This document shows, piece by piece, positions 1 through 7,137 of a DNA stretch of 11,566 bases (the stretch's first letter is position 1; each line of letters begins with the position of its first letter). The notes under the pieces are model-generated. The model was not told the DNA's origin and searched no databases. It worked only from the letters and a program-made list of their open reading frames with translations. Source of the DNA: an uncultured Bacteroidales bacterium (GTDB taxonomy: Bacteria > Bacteroidota > Bacteroidia > Bacteroidales > P3); NCBI GenBank assembly GCA_937906975.1, contig CALCUN010000107.1, positions 1-11,566 on the forward strand. Reading direction: 5' to 3'. Made by a program: the position numbers and the translations under genes.

Positions 1-155
1 TGGGTAGCGAAGAAAGTGGAGTAGGTCCAACAATGTTGAAAATGTCTGATGAATTAATAAAAATACCAATGAAAGGCGAGATAGAAAGTCTTAACGTTTC
101 AGCAGCGGCTTCCGTACTTTTGTTTGAGGTGGTAAGACAACGTTTAGGAATCTAA
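1..155 (+). CDS. rlmB: 23S rRNA 2'-O-ribose methyltransferase, RlmB/TrmH (SpoU) family, C-terminal fragment
   Basis: Only the last 50 codons are in the window, reading from base 3 to a TAA at 153-155. The visible protein contains the SpoU-family motifs 2 and 3 that build the trefoil-knot S-adenosylmethionine site: a GSEESGVGP stretch, then IPMKGEIESLNVSAAAS, then LFEVVRQR close to the end. The order and spacing match the end of RlmB, which methylates the 2'-OH of G2251 in 23S rRNA in Escherichia coli; the FExVRQR ending favours RlmB over TrmH or TrmL. The start lies outside the window, so substrate specificity cannot be tested. The stop overlaps the stop of the convergent glycosyltransferase gene, and I see no terminator hairpin after it, so its transcript probably runs into antisense of that gene. 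Confidence 0.85.
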   Translation, partial: GSEESGVGPTMLKMSDELIKIPMKGEIESLNVSAAASVLLFEVVRQRLGI

Positions 156-1045
156 GCACTACAAAAAACGCCTAACTTATATAAATTAAAAATAAAAAGA
201 CTTGGATTTTTTTTGGCAAGAAGGCTTAATAGAAGTCTTCTTGTCATTTTAAAGAAAAAGGCATATAATCCCACCAAATGTAGCCTTTCAAGTTTGTTGT
301 AAGTGCTTACAATTTTAAGTCTAAGAAAAAATTTTTTTTCTCTTTGATTTATTTTTTTTTCTCTTTGACTTATTAAAATATTTCTTAGGTTTTTTACAGC
401 GTTCTCATTGGAGGAAATAAAGTCTTTAAAATCTTTTAATCCTAAGTGCTCAACAGGATTGTCTATGTTTAAAAAAGAGAAATTATTTTTGTCAAAATCA
501 AGTTTAAATAAGGTGTCTTCGTGTCCGTAACCCTTGATTTCTTCTCTGAATTTAAGGGTAGAAAAAACCGATTTGCGAACACAAAAGTTGTTTGTTGTAA
601 ACATATCTTTGTTTTTCAATCCAATGTTTGCTTCAACCCTTGTGCCATATTTCCAATGTAGCTCATAACCCTTTGGACAACGTTCTTTTTCGCAATAAAC
701 TGTGCCACCTCTTACCAAATCCTTTGTTTCAATCTCTTGTAAATAGCGTTTTAGAAAATTATCTCTAACAATTTTGCTATCCCCATCAAGAAATATTAAA
801 ATATCTCCCTTAGCCTCTTTTGCCAAAAGGTTTCTTATTCGAGAACGTCCAAGGTTTTCTTCTAATTCTCTGTATTCTACATTGGCAAATTGTGTGATTG
901 ATTTGTTTTCTTCACACTTTCTTGGAGAGCAATCGTCAAAAACCAATATTTCCCACTTGCAACCTAAGTCTTTTGCTTGATTTTGTAGGTCGTTTACTAA
1001 GTTTACGCAATTTTCTTGATAGATTGGAATAAGAATTGAAAGCAT
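152..1045 (-). CDS. Family 2 (GT-A fold) glycosyltransferase
   Basis: A 297-residue protein that starts with the typical GT2 opening MLSILIPIY. Its nucleotide-sugar motifs are in order: FDDCS (D37, D38), the metal-binding DxD as LDGD (D87, D89) and a catalytic-region GHED (E176, D177). It probably transfers a sugar from a nucleotide donor to a lipid-linked or surface glycan on the cytoplasmic face. There is no long C-terminal transmembrane pair, but residues about 255-290 are hydrophobic and basic and may be a membrane-associating amphipathic tail. Its ATG overlaps the TAA of the upstream GT4-like gene by one base (TAATG), which suggests translational coupling. Residues 226-239 hold a tandem seven-residue repeat (SQREKKI, NQREKKF). 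Donor and acceptor cannot be deduced. It is the last gene of the operon. Confidence 0.85.
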   Translation of the reverse strand: MLSILIPIYQENCVNLVNDLQNQAKDLGCKWEILVFDDCSPRKCEENKSITQFANVEYRELEENLGRSRIRNLLAKEAKGDILIFLDGDSKIVRDNFLKRYLQEIETKDLVRGGTVYCEKERCPKGYELHWKYGTRVEANIGLKNKDMFTTNNFCVRKSVFSTLKFREEIKGYGHEDTLFKLDFDKNNFSFLNIDNPVEHLGLKDFKDFISSNENAVKNLRNILISQREKKINQREKKFFLRLKIVSTYNKLERLHLVGLYAFFFKMTRRLLLSLLAKKNPSLFIFNLYKLGVFCSA

Positions 1046-2148
1046 TAGTTCTTTTCTAATTGTTTAAGGGTTTCAAAAATCATAGTTTCCTCTTTTTCCC
1101 AACAAAATTCTTTTGCTGCTTTTCTGCAATTTTCTGCAATTAAATCAAGCTTTGAATTGTCTTTTAAAAGGCTATCTATTTGTTTGGCTAAGTCTTGCGG
1201 ATTGTATGAGGAGATAAAAATCCCTGTTTCGTATTTTTCTACAACGAATTTTATCTCTTGTAAAGCTGAAACTAAGACAGGAACTGAGCAGGCAATGTAT
1301 TCAAATATTTTGTTTGGTAAACTGATTGCGTAATTGCCATTTGTTGGTTTGTCAATTGAGATTGCAAGTTTTGCAGTCTTTGTTTTTTCTATCATTTTCT
1401 CAAAAGGCAATCTTCCAAGGAAATGGATTTTTTCTTCAAGTCTTAGTTCTCTTACTTTTTTTTCTAAGTCTGATTTTATATCTCCTTCACCCATTATTAA
1501 AAGTTTGGCATCAATCCACTGCATTGCTTGACAGAGTTCTTCTAATCCTCTTTCTATGTTTACAGCTCCTTGCCATACGATTATATTTTCTTTGTTTTCG
1601 GAAGGGATTTTTTCTTCGTTTACAAATATTCTTGAAGGTATGTTTCTAACTACGCGACTTTCTTTGTTGTATTCTTCTTTAAAATAATTTTTTATTGGGT
1701 TGCAAACAGTGAAAACTGCATCGCAACCTTTAATGCAATGTTTTTCTATTGCTTTCCATATCTTTCTTGCAAAGGGATTGTCTTTTAATTCTGGAACTTG
1801 TGTAAAGTGTTCGTGAGAATCAAAGATTAAGGGTTTTCTTTTTAGCTTTGCAACCAAGTAATTGGCAAGAAGTGTGTCTAAATCGTTTGCCCAAAGAAAA
1901 TCTTGCTTTGAAAAAAGAAGGTAAAAGAATAATCTAAGGTTTAATTCTGCGTAATAAATGGCGTTTTTTCTGAAAATAATTGGCAAACGCTTACATTCAT
2001 AAGAGCGAGATGATAGTTTGGGAGAATGTTTAAAAGCCCTGCCGATTAGTTTTACGCTCAAACCATAATCGACAAGGCTTTTACAGGTTTTATTTACCCT
2101 ATTATCACAAATTAAATCGTTACTTACACTTACATTTATGCGTTTCAT
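1045..2148 (-). CDS. GT4/GT1-like (GT-B fold) glycosyltransferase
   Basis: A 367-residue protein with two Rossmann-like halves, as expected for GT-B enzymes. The N-terminal half has a glycine/histidine segment (SHEH near residues 111-114). The C-terminal half starts near residue 200 with WQGAVNIERGL, continues through a LLIMGEGD strand-turn and an IHFLGRLPFEKM segment, and ends in the donor-binding signature SLPNKIFEYIACSVPVLVS with E283. These are hallmarks of retaining glycosyltransferases of the Glycos_transf_1 group. A role in extending a lipid-linked glycan in the cytoplasm is inferred from its position between a WecA-like initiating enzyme and a GT2 enzyme. Length is normal for the family. 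It starts 10 bases after the FtsE-like gene stops and overlaps the following GT2 gene by one base. The sugar specificity is unknown. Confidence 0.86.
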   Translation of the reverse strand: MKRINVSVSNDLICDNRVNKTCKSLVDYGLSVKLIGRAFKHSPKLSSRSYECKRLPIIFRKNAIYYAELNLRLFFYLLFSKQDFLWANDLDTLLANYLVAKLKRKPLIFDSHEHFTQVPELKDNPFARKIWKAIEKHCIKGCDAVFTVCNPIKNYFKEEYNKESRVVRNIPSRIFVNEEKIPSENKENIIVWQGAVNIERGLEELCQAMQWIDAKLLIMGEGDIKSDLEKKVRELRLEEKIHFLGRLPFEKMIEKTKTAKLAISIDKPTNGNYAISLPNKIFEYIACSVPVLVSALQEIKFVVEKYETGIFISSYNPQDLAKQIDSLLKDNSKLDLIAENCRKAAKEFCWEKEETMIFETLKQLEKN

Positions 2149-2158
2149 AAATCAGAGT

Positions 2159-2830
2159 TTATGAAACAATTTTTCCATCTTCGCAGGCAATGATTTTTGC
2201 ACGATATTTGTCAAGCACAATATAGTCATGCGTTGCCATAAGTACGGTTGTGCCGTGTTTTTTGTTTATTTCCATAAGGAGCTGTACGATTTCCTCGCTT
2301 GTTATTGGGTCAAGGTTTCCGGTAGGCTCGTCTGCCAAAATCAATTCTGGTTGATTGACAATCGCTCTTGCGATGGAAACTCTTTGCATTTCGCCCTCGC
2401 TCAAATCACAAGCCTGCTCGTTTGCTTTCATCAATAATCCAACATCGTCTAAGGCTTGAAGAATACGCTCGTTCATTGTTTTTTTGTCCTTACAGCCCGT
2501 AGCCTTTAACACAAATGCTAAGTTGTCGTAAACAGAACGGTCTTTTAGCAGTTGAAAGTCTTGGAATATTATTCCTAATTTACGTCTTAGTAAATGAATT
2601 TTTGATTTTTTGAGCTTGTTTAGTGTAAATCCACAAACGTATGCAGAGCCTATTTCAACAGGTATGTCGGCGTAGATTGATTTTAAAAGAGAACTTTTTC
2701 CAGAGCCTGTTTTTCCTATGAGATATACAAATTCGCCTTTCTTTATATCAAGGTTTATGCCCGATAATATAGTTTTTTCAAATTCTATATCTACACCACT
2801 GTATTTGATTACCGATTCGTTGTTTTCCAT
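2159..2830 (-). CDS. ftsE: FtsE-type ABC transporter ATP-binding protein
   Basis: A 223-residue single ABC nucleotide-binding domain, almost exactly the size of E. coli FtsE. It has Walker A GKTGSGKSS (39-47), Q-loop Q90 in FQDFQLL, the signature LSEGEMQR (143-150), Walker B LILADEPTGNLD (163-174) and the switch histidine H201 in ATHD. FtsE pairs with the membrane protein FtsX at the inner membrane, where ATP hydrolysis controls peptidoglycan hydrolases during division. The related LolD and MacB ATPases share most of these motifs, so FtsE is the best but not certain name. The first glycine of the usual LSGGE/LSGGQ signature is glutamate here. No ftsX-like membrane gene is next to it; instead it sits 4 bases after a WecA-like gene and 10 bases before a glycosyltransferase, so its partner must be elsewhere. 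Confidence 0.82.
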   Translation of the reverse strand: MENNESVIKYSGVDIEFEKTILSGINLDIKKGEFVYLIGKTGSGKSSLLKSIYADIPVEIGSAYVCGFTLNKLKKSKIHLLRRKLGIIFQDFQLLKDRSVYDNLAFVLKATGCKDKKTMNERILQALDDVGLLMKANEQACDLSEGEMQRVSIARAIVNQPELILADEPTGNLDPITSEEIVQLLMEINKKHGTTVLMATHDYIVLDKYRAKIIACEDGKIVS

Positions 2831-2834
2831 TTTT

Positions 2835-3950
2835 TTAATTTTGTTTTAGTTTTGCAATTTTTCTTTGCACGGTAAAACGAAGTACAAAAACATACACAAA
2901 CCACATTGCAATAATGTAAAGAATGTAGAATAAATCACTAATTAGGAATGCAACAACTACTGAGATTAGTGATACTATTAATTGAATTGTGAATGTTGTT
3001 ATTGTAGTTTTTTGATGCGAATAGCCTGTTCTTAAAAGGAAGTGATGAATGTGTGTTTTGTCTGCCGAGAATGGCGATTTTCCTTTTCGTATTCTTGCTA
3101 AGAAAACACGCAATGTGTCTGCAAATGGCAAGAAGAAAAACATTGGGAAGACTAAAATTTTTGTTTTTATTTCAAATTCTCCTGCTAAGATAGGGCTTGC
3201 TCCATTGTAATTCATAGACATTATTATTGAAAGCGCTATTAGTGTTCCGATAAACAAGCTTCCTGTATCTCCCATAAAGATTCGGGCTGGTTGCCAATTG
3301 AAAATCAAAAATCCTATCAAACTTCCTATTATCGAAACAAAGACTATCATCCAAAAATTTGTGTTTCCAAAGAATGAGTCTAAGTTTAGAATTCCTTTTG
3401 TATAGACTATTGGTAATAAAAAGCCTGCAAGAAAAATAAATACTGCTAAAGCTTGTGTGCCTGCTTGACCATCTATTCCGTCTATAAGGTTATAGGCGTT
3501 GCAAACAACTATTATGAATGCAATGGTAATGATATATGAAATCCAAATAGGCAATTCATATACTCCAAACAAGCCATAAAGACTATAAAGTCTTATGTCT
3601 AAATAGCAAAATAGGAATCCTATTATGGTTTCGCACATTAGTTTTACCATAGGTGAAAGAGAGTTCATGTCATCTCTAACGCCTAAAACTACAACGAATG
3701 ATAATAGAATTAAAAATGCTAATAATTGCAAGATGTCTATGTCGTTTATCATTTGTAAAACGCAGGAACAGGTTGCGATAGCGAAGGCTACGAATATTAC
3801 TACTCCTCCCATGTGAGCGGTATAGCCTTTGTGAATTTTTCTTCCACCAGATGAGTCTAAAATTTTATATTTTTCCATCAGTCTGATAAAGATCGGCATT
3901 AAAAGATAGACTAAAATGAATGCCGAAACAAAGCATGCAATCCAAATCAT
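2835..3950 (-). CDS. wecA: WecA/TagO/MraY-family undecaprenyl-phosphate sugar-1-phosphate transferase
   Basis: A 371-residue, very hydrophobic protein with about ten or eleven membrane segments. It carries all diagnostic motifs of the polyprenyl-phosphate HexNAc-1-phosphate transferase superfamily: VRDDM (D93, D94; Mg and catalytic region), NAYNLIDGIDG (N151 to G161), FMGDTGS (D228) and the cytoplasmic HIHH loop (300-303) followed by LLRTGYSH. The HIHH loop, rather than the MraY-specific sequences, points to WecA/TagO/WbpL-type enzymes. These move GlcNAc-1-phosphate, or a related sugar phosphate, onto undecaprenyl phosphate and so start O-antigen, capsule or other surface glycans. It is first in the operon, preceded by a good Bacteroidetes -7 box, with a short AT-rich leader. 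The symbol wecA names the family; the actual sugar is not shown by the sequence. Confidence 0.85.
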   Translation of the reverse strand: MIWIACFVSAFILVYLLMPIFIRLMEKYKILDSSGGRKIHKGYTAHMGGVVIFVAFAIATCSCVLQMINDIDILQLLAFLILLSFVVVLGVRDDMNSLSPMVKLMCETIIGFLFCYLDIRLYSLYGLFGVYELPIWISYIITIAFIIVVCNAYNLIDGIDGQAGTQALAVFIFLAGFLLPIVYTKGILNLDSFFGNTNFWMIVFVSIIGSLIGFLIFNWQPARIFMGDTGSLFIGTLIALSIIMSMNYNGASPILAGEFEIKTKILVFPMFFFLPFADTLRVFLARIRKGKSPFSADKTHIHHFLLRTGYSHQKTTITTFTIQLIVSLISVVVAFLISDLFYILYIIAMWFVYVFVLRFTVQRKIAKLKQN

Positions 3951-3976
3951 AACTAATTAAATTAAAATTTGCTCTG

Positions 3977-3984
3977 CAAAGGTA
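3977..3984 (-). promoter_or_regulatory. Candidate promoter of the glycan/ftsE operon (-7 box)
   Basis: Read on the minus strand this is TACCTTTG, an exact match to the Bacteroidetes sigma-ABfr -7 consensus TAnnTTTG. It ends 26 bases before the ATG of the WecA-like gene, which would give a short AT-rich leader of roughly 20 bases. No clear TTTG is present at the expected -33 position. That region is occupied by an A/T-rich inverted repeat instead. Confidence 0.6.
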
Positions 3985-3993
3985 ATATTTTTC

Positions 3994-4019
3994 TTTAGAA
4001 AAAAACCCTTTTTTCTAAG
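3994..4019. repeat. AT-rich inverted repeat between divergent promoters
   Basis: The arms TTAGAAAAAA (3995-4004) and TTTTTTCTAA (4009-4018) are perfect reverse complements, separated by ACCC, and a T-G pair extends the stem by one. It covers the -33 region of the minus-strand promoter candidate and its right arm is the start of the first T-rich tandem unit. It could be an operator or just fortuitous symmetry in AT-rich DNA. It is a poor terminator: the stem has only one G-C pair and no gene ends before it on either strand. Confidence 0.4.
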
Positions 4020-4067
4020 AATTATCTTTTTTTCTCTAAGGATTATCGTTTTTTTTCTTTGAATTAA
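4009..4067. repeat. Three degenerate T-rich tandem units upstream of guaA
   Basis: Three successive units of 18, 22 and 19 bases each begin with six to eight T and continue with CTAAGAATTATC (4009-4026), CTCTAAGGATTATCG (4027-4048) and CTTTGAATTAA (4049-4067). The first two clearly share CTAAG-ATTATC; the third is more diverged. The long phased T-tracts would be expected to bend DNA. They lie directly upstream of the candidate guaA promoter. Confidence 0.45.
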
Positions 4068-4085
4068 TTTTTTTTTGTAATTTTG
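4058..4085 (+). promoter_or_regulatory. Candidate guaA promoter (-33 TTTG, -7 TAATTTTG)
   Basis: TAATTTTG at 4078-4085 fits the Bacteroidetes -7 consensus TAnnTTTG, and TTTG at 4058-4061 lies 16 bases upstream, slightly closer than is usual for the -33 element. Transcription would start near 4092, giving a leader of about 45 bases before the guaA ATG at 4139. The leader has no recognisable riboswitch fold; it is too short for a purine aptamer plus expression platform. Confidence 0.45.
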
Positions 4086-4138
4086 AAAATTATTTAATAC
4101 GATGGATATTTTTTATAAACTTAAAAACATATAAAGTA

Positions 4139-5662
4139 ATGCAAACTATAATAATATTAGATCACGGTTCGCAATACACACAGTTGATTGCAAGAAAGGT
4201 AAGAGAATTAAAAGTTTACTGCGAGATACACCCTTTTAATAATCCTCCTAAATTCTCAGATGATGTTAAGGGAGTAATTCTTAGTGGTAGCCCTTGCAGT
4301 GTGAGAGATAAAGATGCTCCAAATCCAGACTTGTGGTTTAAAGGAAAAATGCCGGTTTTAGGCGTTTGTTATGGTGCTCAATATATGGTACAAGCCTTTG
4401 GCGGAAATGTTGTTGCAAGTAAAATTAGAGAATATGGTAGAGCACACCTTAATTATATAGATAAGGAATCGGTTTTATTTAAGGGAGTAAGTGAAAATAC
4501 GCAAGTGTGGATGTCGCATGGTGATACAATTGAGTCAATGCCTGAAAACTATAAGGTAATCTGCTCAACAGAAAGCGTAAAGAATGCAGGATATAAAATT
4601 GAAGGCGAAGAAACTTACGCTATTCAGTTCCACCCAGAGGTTTATCACTCAACAGAGGGATTAACTATGTTGAAAAATTTCGTCGTTGATGTTTGTGGTT
4701 GTGAGCAAAGCTGGACAGAGGATTCTTTCATAGATACAACTATCAATAACTTAAAAGAACAATTAAAAGACGATAAGGTAGTCTTAGGATTAAGCGGTGG
4801 AGTGGATTCTTCTGTTGCTGCTCTTTTATTACATAAAGCAATAGGACAAAATCTTAATTGTATCTTTGTGGATAATGGTCTTTTACGTAAAGATGAGTTT
4901 GAAGATGTTTTGGCCTCTTATAAGGGAATGGGCTTAAACGTGATTGGAGTAGATGCAAAGAAAGAATTTTATTCTGCTTTGGAGGGTTTGACAGATCCTG
5001 AAAAGAAAAGAAAAGCTATTGGTAAGACTTTCATAGATGTTTTTGATGCTGAGGCTGCAAAAATAGAAGATGTAAAATGGTTGGCTCAAGGTACAATTTA
5101 CCCTGACGTAATTGAGAGTTGCAGTGTAAAGGGTCCTAGCGTTACAATAAAGTCTCATCATAATGTTGGTGGACTTCCTGATTATATGAAATTGAAAATA
5201 GTTGAGCCTTTACGTTCTTTGTTTAAAGATGAGGTGAGAAGGGTTGGAAAAGCATTGGGATTGAAAGATGAACTTTTGGGACGTCATCCTTTCCCTGGTC
5301 CTGGCTTGGCAATAAGAATACTTGGAGAGGTTACTGCTGAGAAAGTGGCAATTCTTCAAGAGGTTGATGCTATTTTTATCAATAATTTGAAAAAAGATGG
5401 CTTGTATAATAAGGTTTGGCAAGCAGGTGCTGTTTTGCTTCCTATACAATCGGTAGGTGTTATGGGCGATGAAAGAACTTATGAAAGAGTTGTCGCTCTT
5501 AGAGCTGTGGAATCGGTTGATGGAATGACTGCTGACTGGTCTTATTTGCCATACGAATTTTTAGCAAAGGTCTCTAATGAGATTATAAACAAGGTTCGCG
5601 GAGTAAATAGAGTATGTTATGATATTAGCTCTAAACCTCCTGCAACTATTGAATGGGAATAA
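4139..5662 (+). CDS. guaA: GMP synthase (glutamine-hydrolysing)
   Basis: A complete 507-residue single-chain GMP synthetase, which makes GMP from XMP, ATP and glutamine in the cytoplasm at the last step of guanine nucleotide synthesis. Residues 1-190 are a class I glutamine amidotransferase with the triad C77 (GVCYGA), H165 and E167 (HPEV). Residues about 200-390 are the ATP-pyrophosphatase domain with the P-loop SGGVDSS (219-225). The C-terminal dimerisation domain contains [15 protein letters not shown] and ends in the standard IEWE. Length is slightly below the 525 residues of the E. coli enzyme, with no missing motif. The ATG at 4139 gives the expected N-terminus ([18 protein letters not shown]). 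The downstream LysM gene follows after 24 bases on the same strand, so it probably shares the transcript. Confidence 0.98.
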   Translation: MQTIIILDHGSQYTQLIARKVRELKVYCEIHPFNNPPKFSDDVKGVILSGSPCSVRDKDAPNPDLWFKGKMPVLGVCYGAQYMVQAFGGNVVASKIREYGRAHLNYIDKESVLFKGVSENTQVWMSHGDTIESMPENYKVICSTESVKNAGYKIEGEETYAIQFHPEVYHSTEGLTMLKNFVVDVCGCEQSWTEDSFIDTTINNLKEQLKDDKVVLGLSGGVDSSVAALLLHKAIGQNLNCIFVDNGLLRKDEFEDVLASYKGMGLNVIGVDAKKEFYSALEGLTDPEKKRKAIGKTFIDVFDAEAAKIEDVKWLAQGTIYPDVIESCSVKGPSVTIKSHHNVGGLPDYMKLKIVEPLRSLFKDEVRRVGKALGLKDELLGRHPFPGPGLAIRILGEVTAEKVAILQEVDAIFINNLKKDGLYNKVWQAGAVLLPIQSVGVMGDERTYERVVALRAVESVDGMTADWSYLPYEFLAKVSNEIINKVRGVNRVCYDISSKPPATIEWE

Positions 5663-5686
5663 TTTATTGTTTTAAAATATACCGTT

Positions 5687-7135
5687 ATGAGAAGCTTTTT
5701 TAAATTGATTTGTTGTTTATTGTTTTTGATGTTTTCTCAATTTTCATTTTCTCAAACTGATTTAGGAAGAGGTGATGATTTGGTAGGAATACATAAAGTG
5801 GAGAAAGGGGAAACTTTGTATAGGATTTCAAGAAATTTTTTCTTGACTGAAAAGGATATTATAGAGGTTAATCCTGGTTTAACTGCTGAAAACTTAAAAG
5901 CAGGTCAAACTATAAAGATTCCCATAACGGTAAGAAATCAACATGTGTTTAAAAACGAGAAGACAGAGCCGATAAAGGTGTCTTCTAATGCGTTGTATCC
6001 AAAATCAAGTGCGAGAAAGAAAGCTGATAAATCAAAAAAAATAAATATGGCTGTTTTTATGCCGTTGAATTATGAGTTTGTTGATCAGCTAACTTTTACA
6101 AAATTCAATATAGATGAAAAGAAACGTCAAAGGTATAAATGTTTTGACTATATTTATTTCTATGAGGGAATAAGAATTGCTCTTAATAATTTGGAAAAGG
6201 CAGGCTTTAAGGTGGATTGTTATGTTTATGATGTTGGGGATAACGATGTGGCAAAGGTGCAAGAGGCTTTGAACTCTGAAACTATGAAAGAAATGGATAT
6301 AATCGTTCCATTGGTTTTTAAACAGTCGTTTTCTTTGATTGCAAATTATGCAAAACAAGAGCAAATACCTGTGGTTAATCCAATGAGTGAGGATTTGTCT
6401 ATATTGGATAATAATTATGTTTTCAAAATTCAGCCCTCTGCTGCTGCAGAAGTGGAAACTATCATTAGATATATAAGAAAAAATTATGAAGATGCTAATG
6501 TTGTTGTTGTCCATGACGGTAGGGCAGAGTTAAAATCGGTTTTGGATTATTATCAACAACTACTTACAAAGGGTAAAAACGCATGGACAATATTGGATTA
6601 CAATAAAAATTCTACAAAACTTGTTTCAAAATTAAAGAGTGGTGGAAAAAATATAGTGATAAACCTATATGATAAAGGTAATAGCCGAGATAATGAAAAT
6701 TATGCAAAGCGTTTACTTTCTAACTTAAATGCTAAGTCTGATACAGAGGTGATTTTATTTGCAGATTATTCGTGGATAGAATTTCCTCACTTAGATTACT
6801 CTTTGTTAGAGAAGAATAAATATCATTTTACTTTAAGTCATTTCAATGATTACACCAATGCGAATTTCGTAAACTTTGTAAAAGATTTTAGAGAGCACTT
6901 TAAAACAGAGCCAGATAGGATTTATGCTGCCTTAGGTTATGATATTACAATGTTTTTTGTGAATAGTCTTGTAACAAATGGGGAAGATTTTATGCAAAAT
7001 CCTAATCTCAATAGAGTAAATGATATTATTAGTGATTTTTATTTTGAGAGAAAAGATGAGAACTTTGGCTTCCAAAATAAGAAAACTACAATTTACAAAA
7101 TGGAAGACTATAAAATAAGAGCAGTACAAGAATAG
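5687..7135 (+). CDS. Exported LysM protein with type 1 periplasmic-binding-like domain
   Basis: A 482-residue protein with a signal peptide (residues 1 to about 22, a hydrophobic core ending FSFSQ, no lipobox cysteine). It then has one LysM domain (about 35-80: HKVEKGETLYRISRNFF, then NPGL, then LKAGQTIKIP). After a basic serine/lysine linker comes a region from about residue 118 to the end that looks like a type 1 periplasmic-binding or LivK/LpoA-like fold, with repeated beta-alpha units such as NMAVFMPL, MDIIVPLVF, VVNPMSEDL, ANVVVVHDG and YAALGYDITMFFV. LysM should bind glycan chains of peptidoglycan. The second domain may bind a small ligand or a protein partner; no transporter gene is nearby. 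A periplasmic location is inferred. It is 24 bases after guaA and only 2 bases before the next gene, which supports co-expression. Confidence 0.8.
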   Translation: MRSFFKLICCLLFLMFSQFSFSQTDLGRGDDLVGIHKVEKGETLYRISRNFFLTEKDIIEVNPGLTAENLKAGQTIKIPITVRNQHVFKNEKTEPIKVSSNALYPKSSARKKADKSKKINMAVFMPLNYEFVDQLTFTKFNIDEKKRQRYKCFDYIYFYEGIRIALNNLEKAGFKVDCYVYDVGDNDVAKVQEALNSETMKEMDIIVPLVFKQSFSLIANYAKQEQIPVVNPMSEDLSILDNNYVFKIQPSAAAEVETIIRYIRKNYEDANVVVVHDGRAELKSVLDYYQQLLTKGKNAWTILDYNKNSTKLVSKLKSGGKNIVINLYDKGNSRDNENYAKRLLSNLNAKSDTEVILFADYSWIEFPHLDYSLLEKNKYHFTLSHFNDYTNANFVNFVKDFREHFKTEPDRIYAALGYDITMFFVNSLVTNGEDFMQNPNLNRVNDIISDFYFERKDENFGFQNKKTTIYKMEDYKIRAVQE

Positions 7136-7137
7136 GT

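Noticed and set aside
1326..1649. A 107-codon open frame on the plus strand
   Set aside because: It is antisense to the GT4-like gene, and its leucine/phenylalanine-rich product arises from complementing lysine/glutamate codons; there is no promoter or start context.
3994..4030. Inverted repeat plus T-tract as an intrinsic terminator
   Set aside because: The stem is nearly all A-T, the T-run does not follow the stem directly, and the region lies between divergent gene starts so no transcript should end there.
4092..4138. Purine riboswitch in the guaA leader
   Set aside because: The likely leader is only about 45 bases, too short for an aptamer and switch, and no conserved purine-aptamer loops are visible.
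5663..5686. Separate promoter or terminator between guaA and the LysM gene
   Set aside because: The 24-base gap is AT-rich but has neither a TAnnTTTG box nor a hairpin with a T-run.
6089..6514. A 141-codon open frame on the minus strand
   Set aside because: It lies wholly inside the LysM gene, its product is rich in I, N, F and H with no motif, and the overlapping plus-strand gene has clear domains; it is an antisense shadow.
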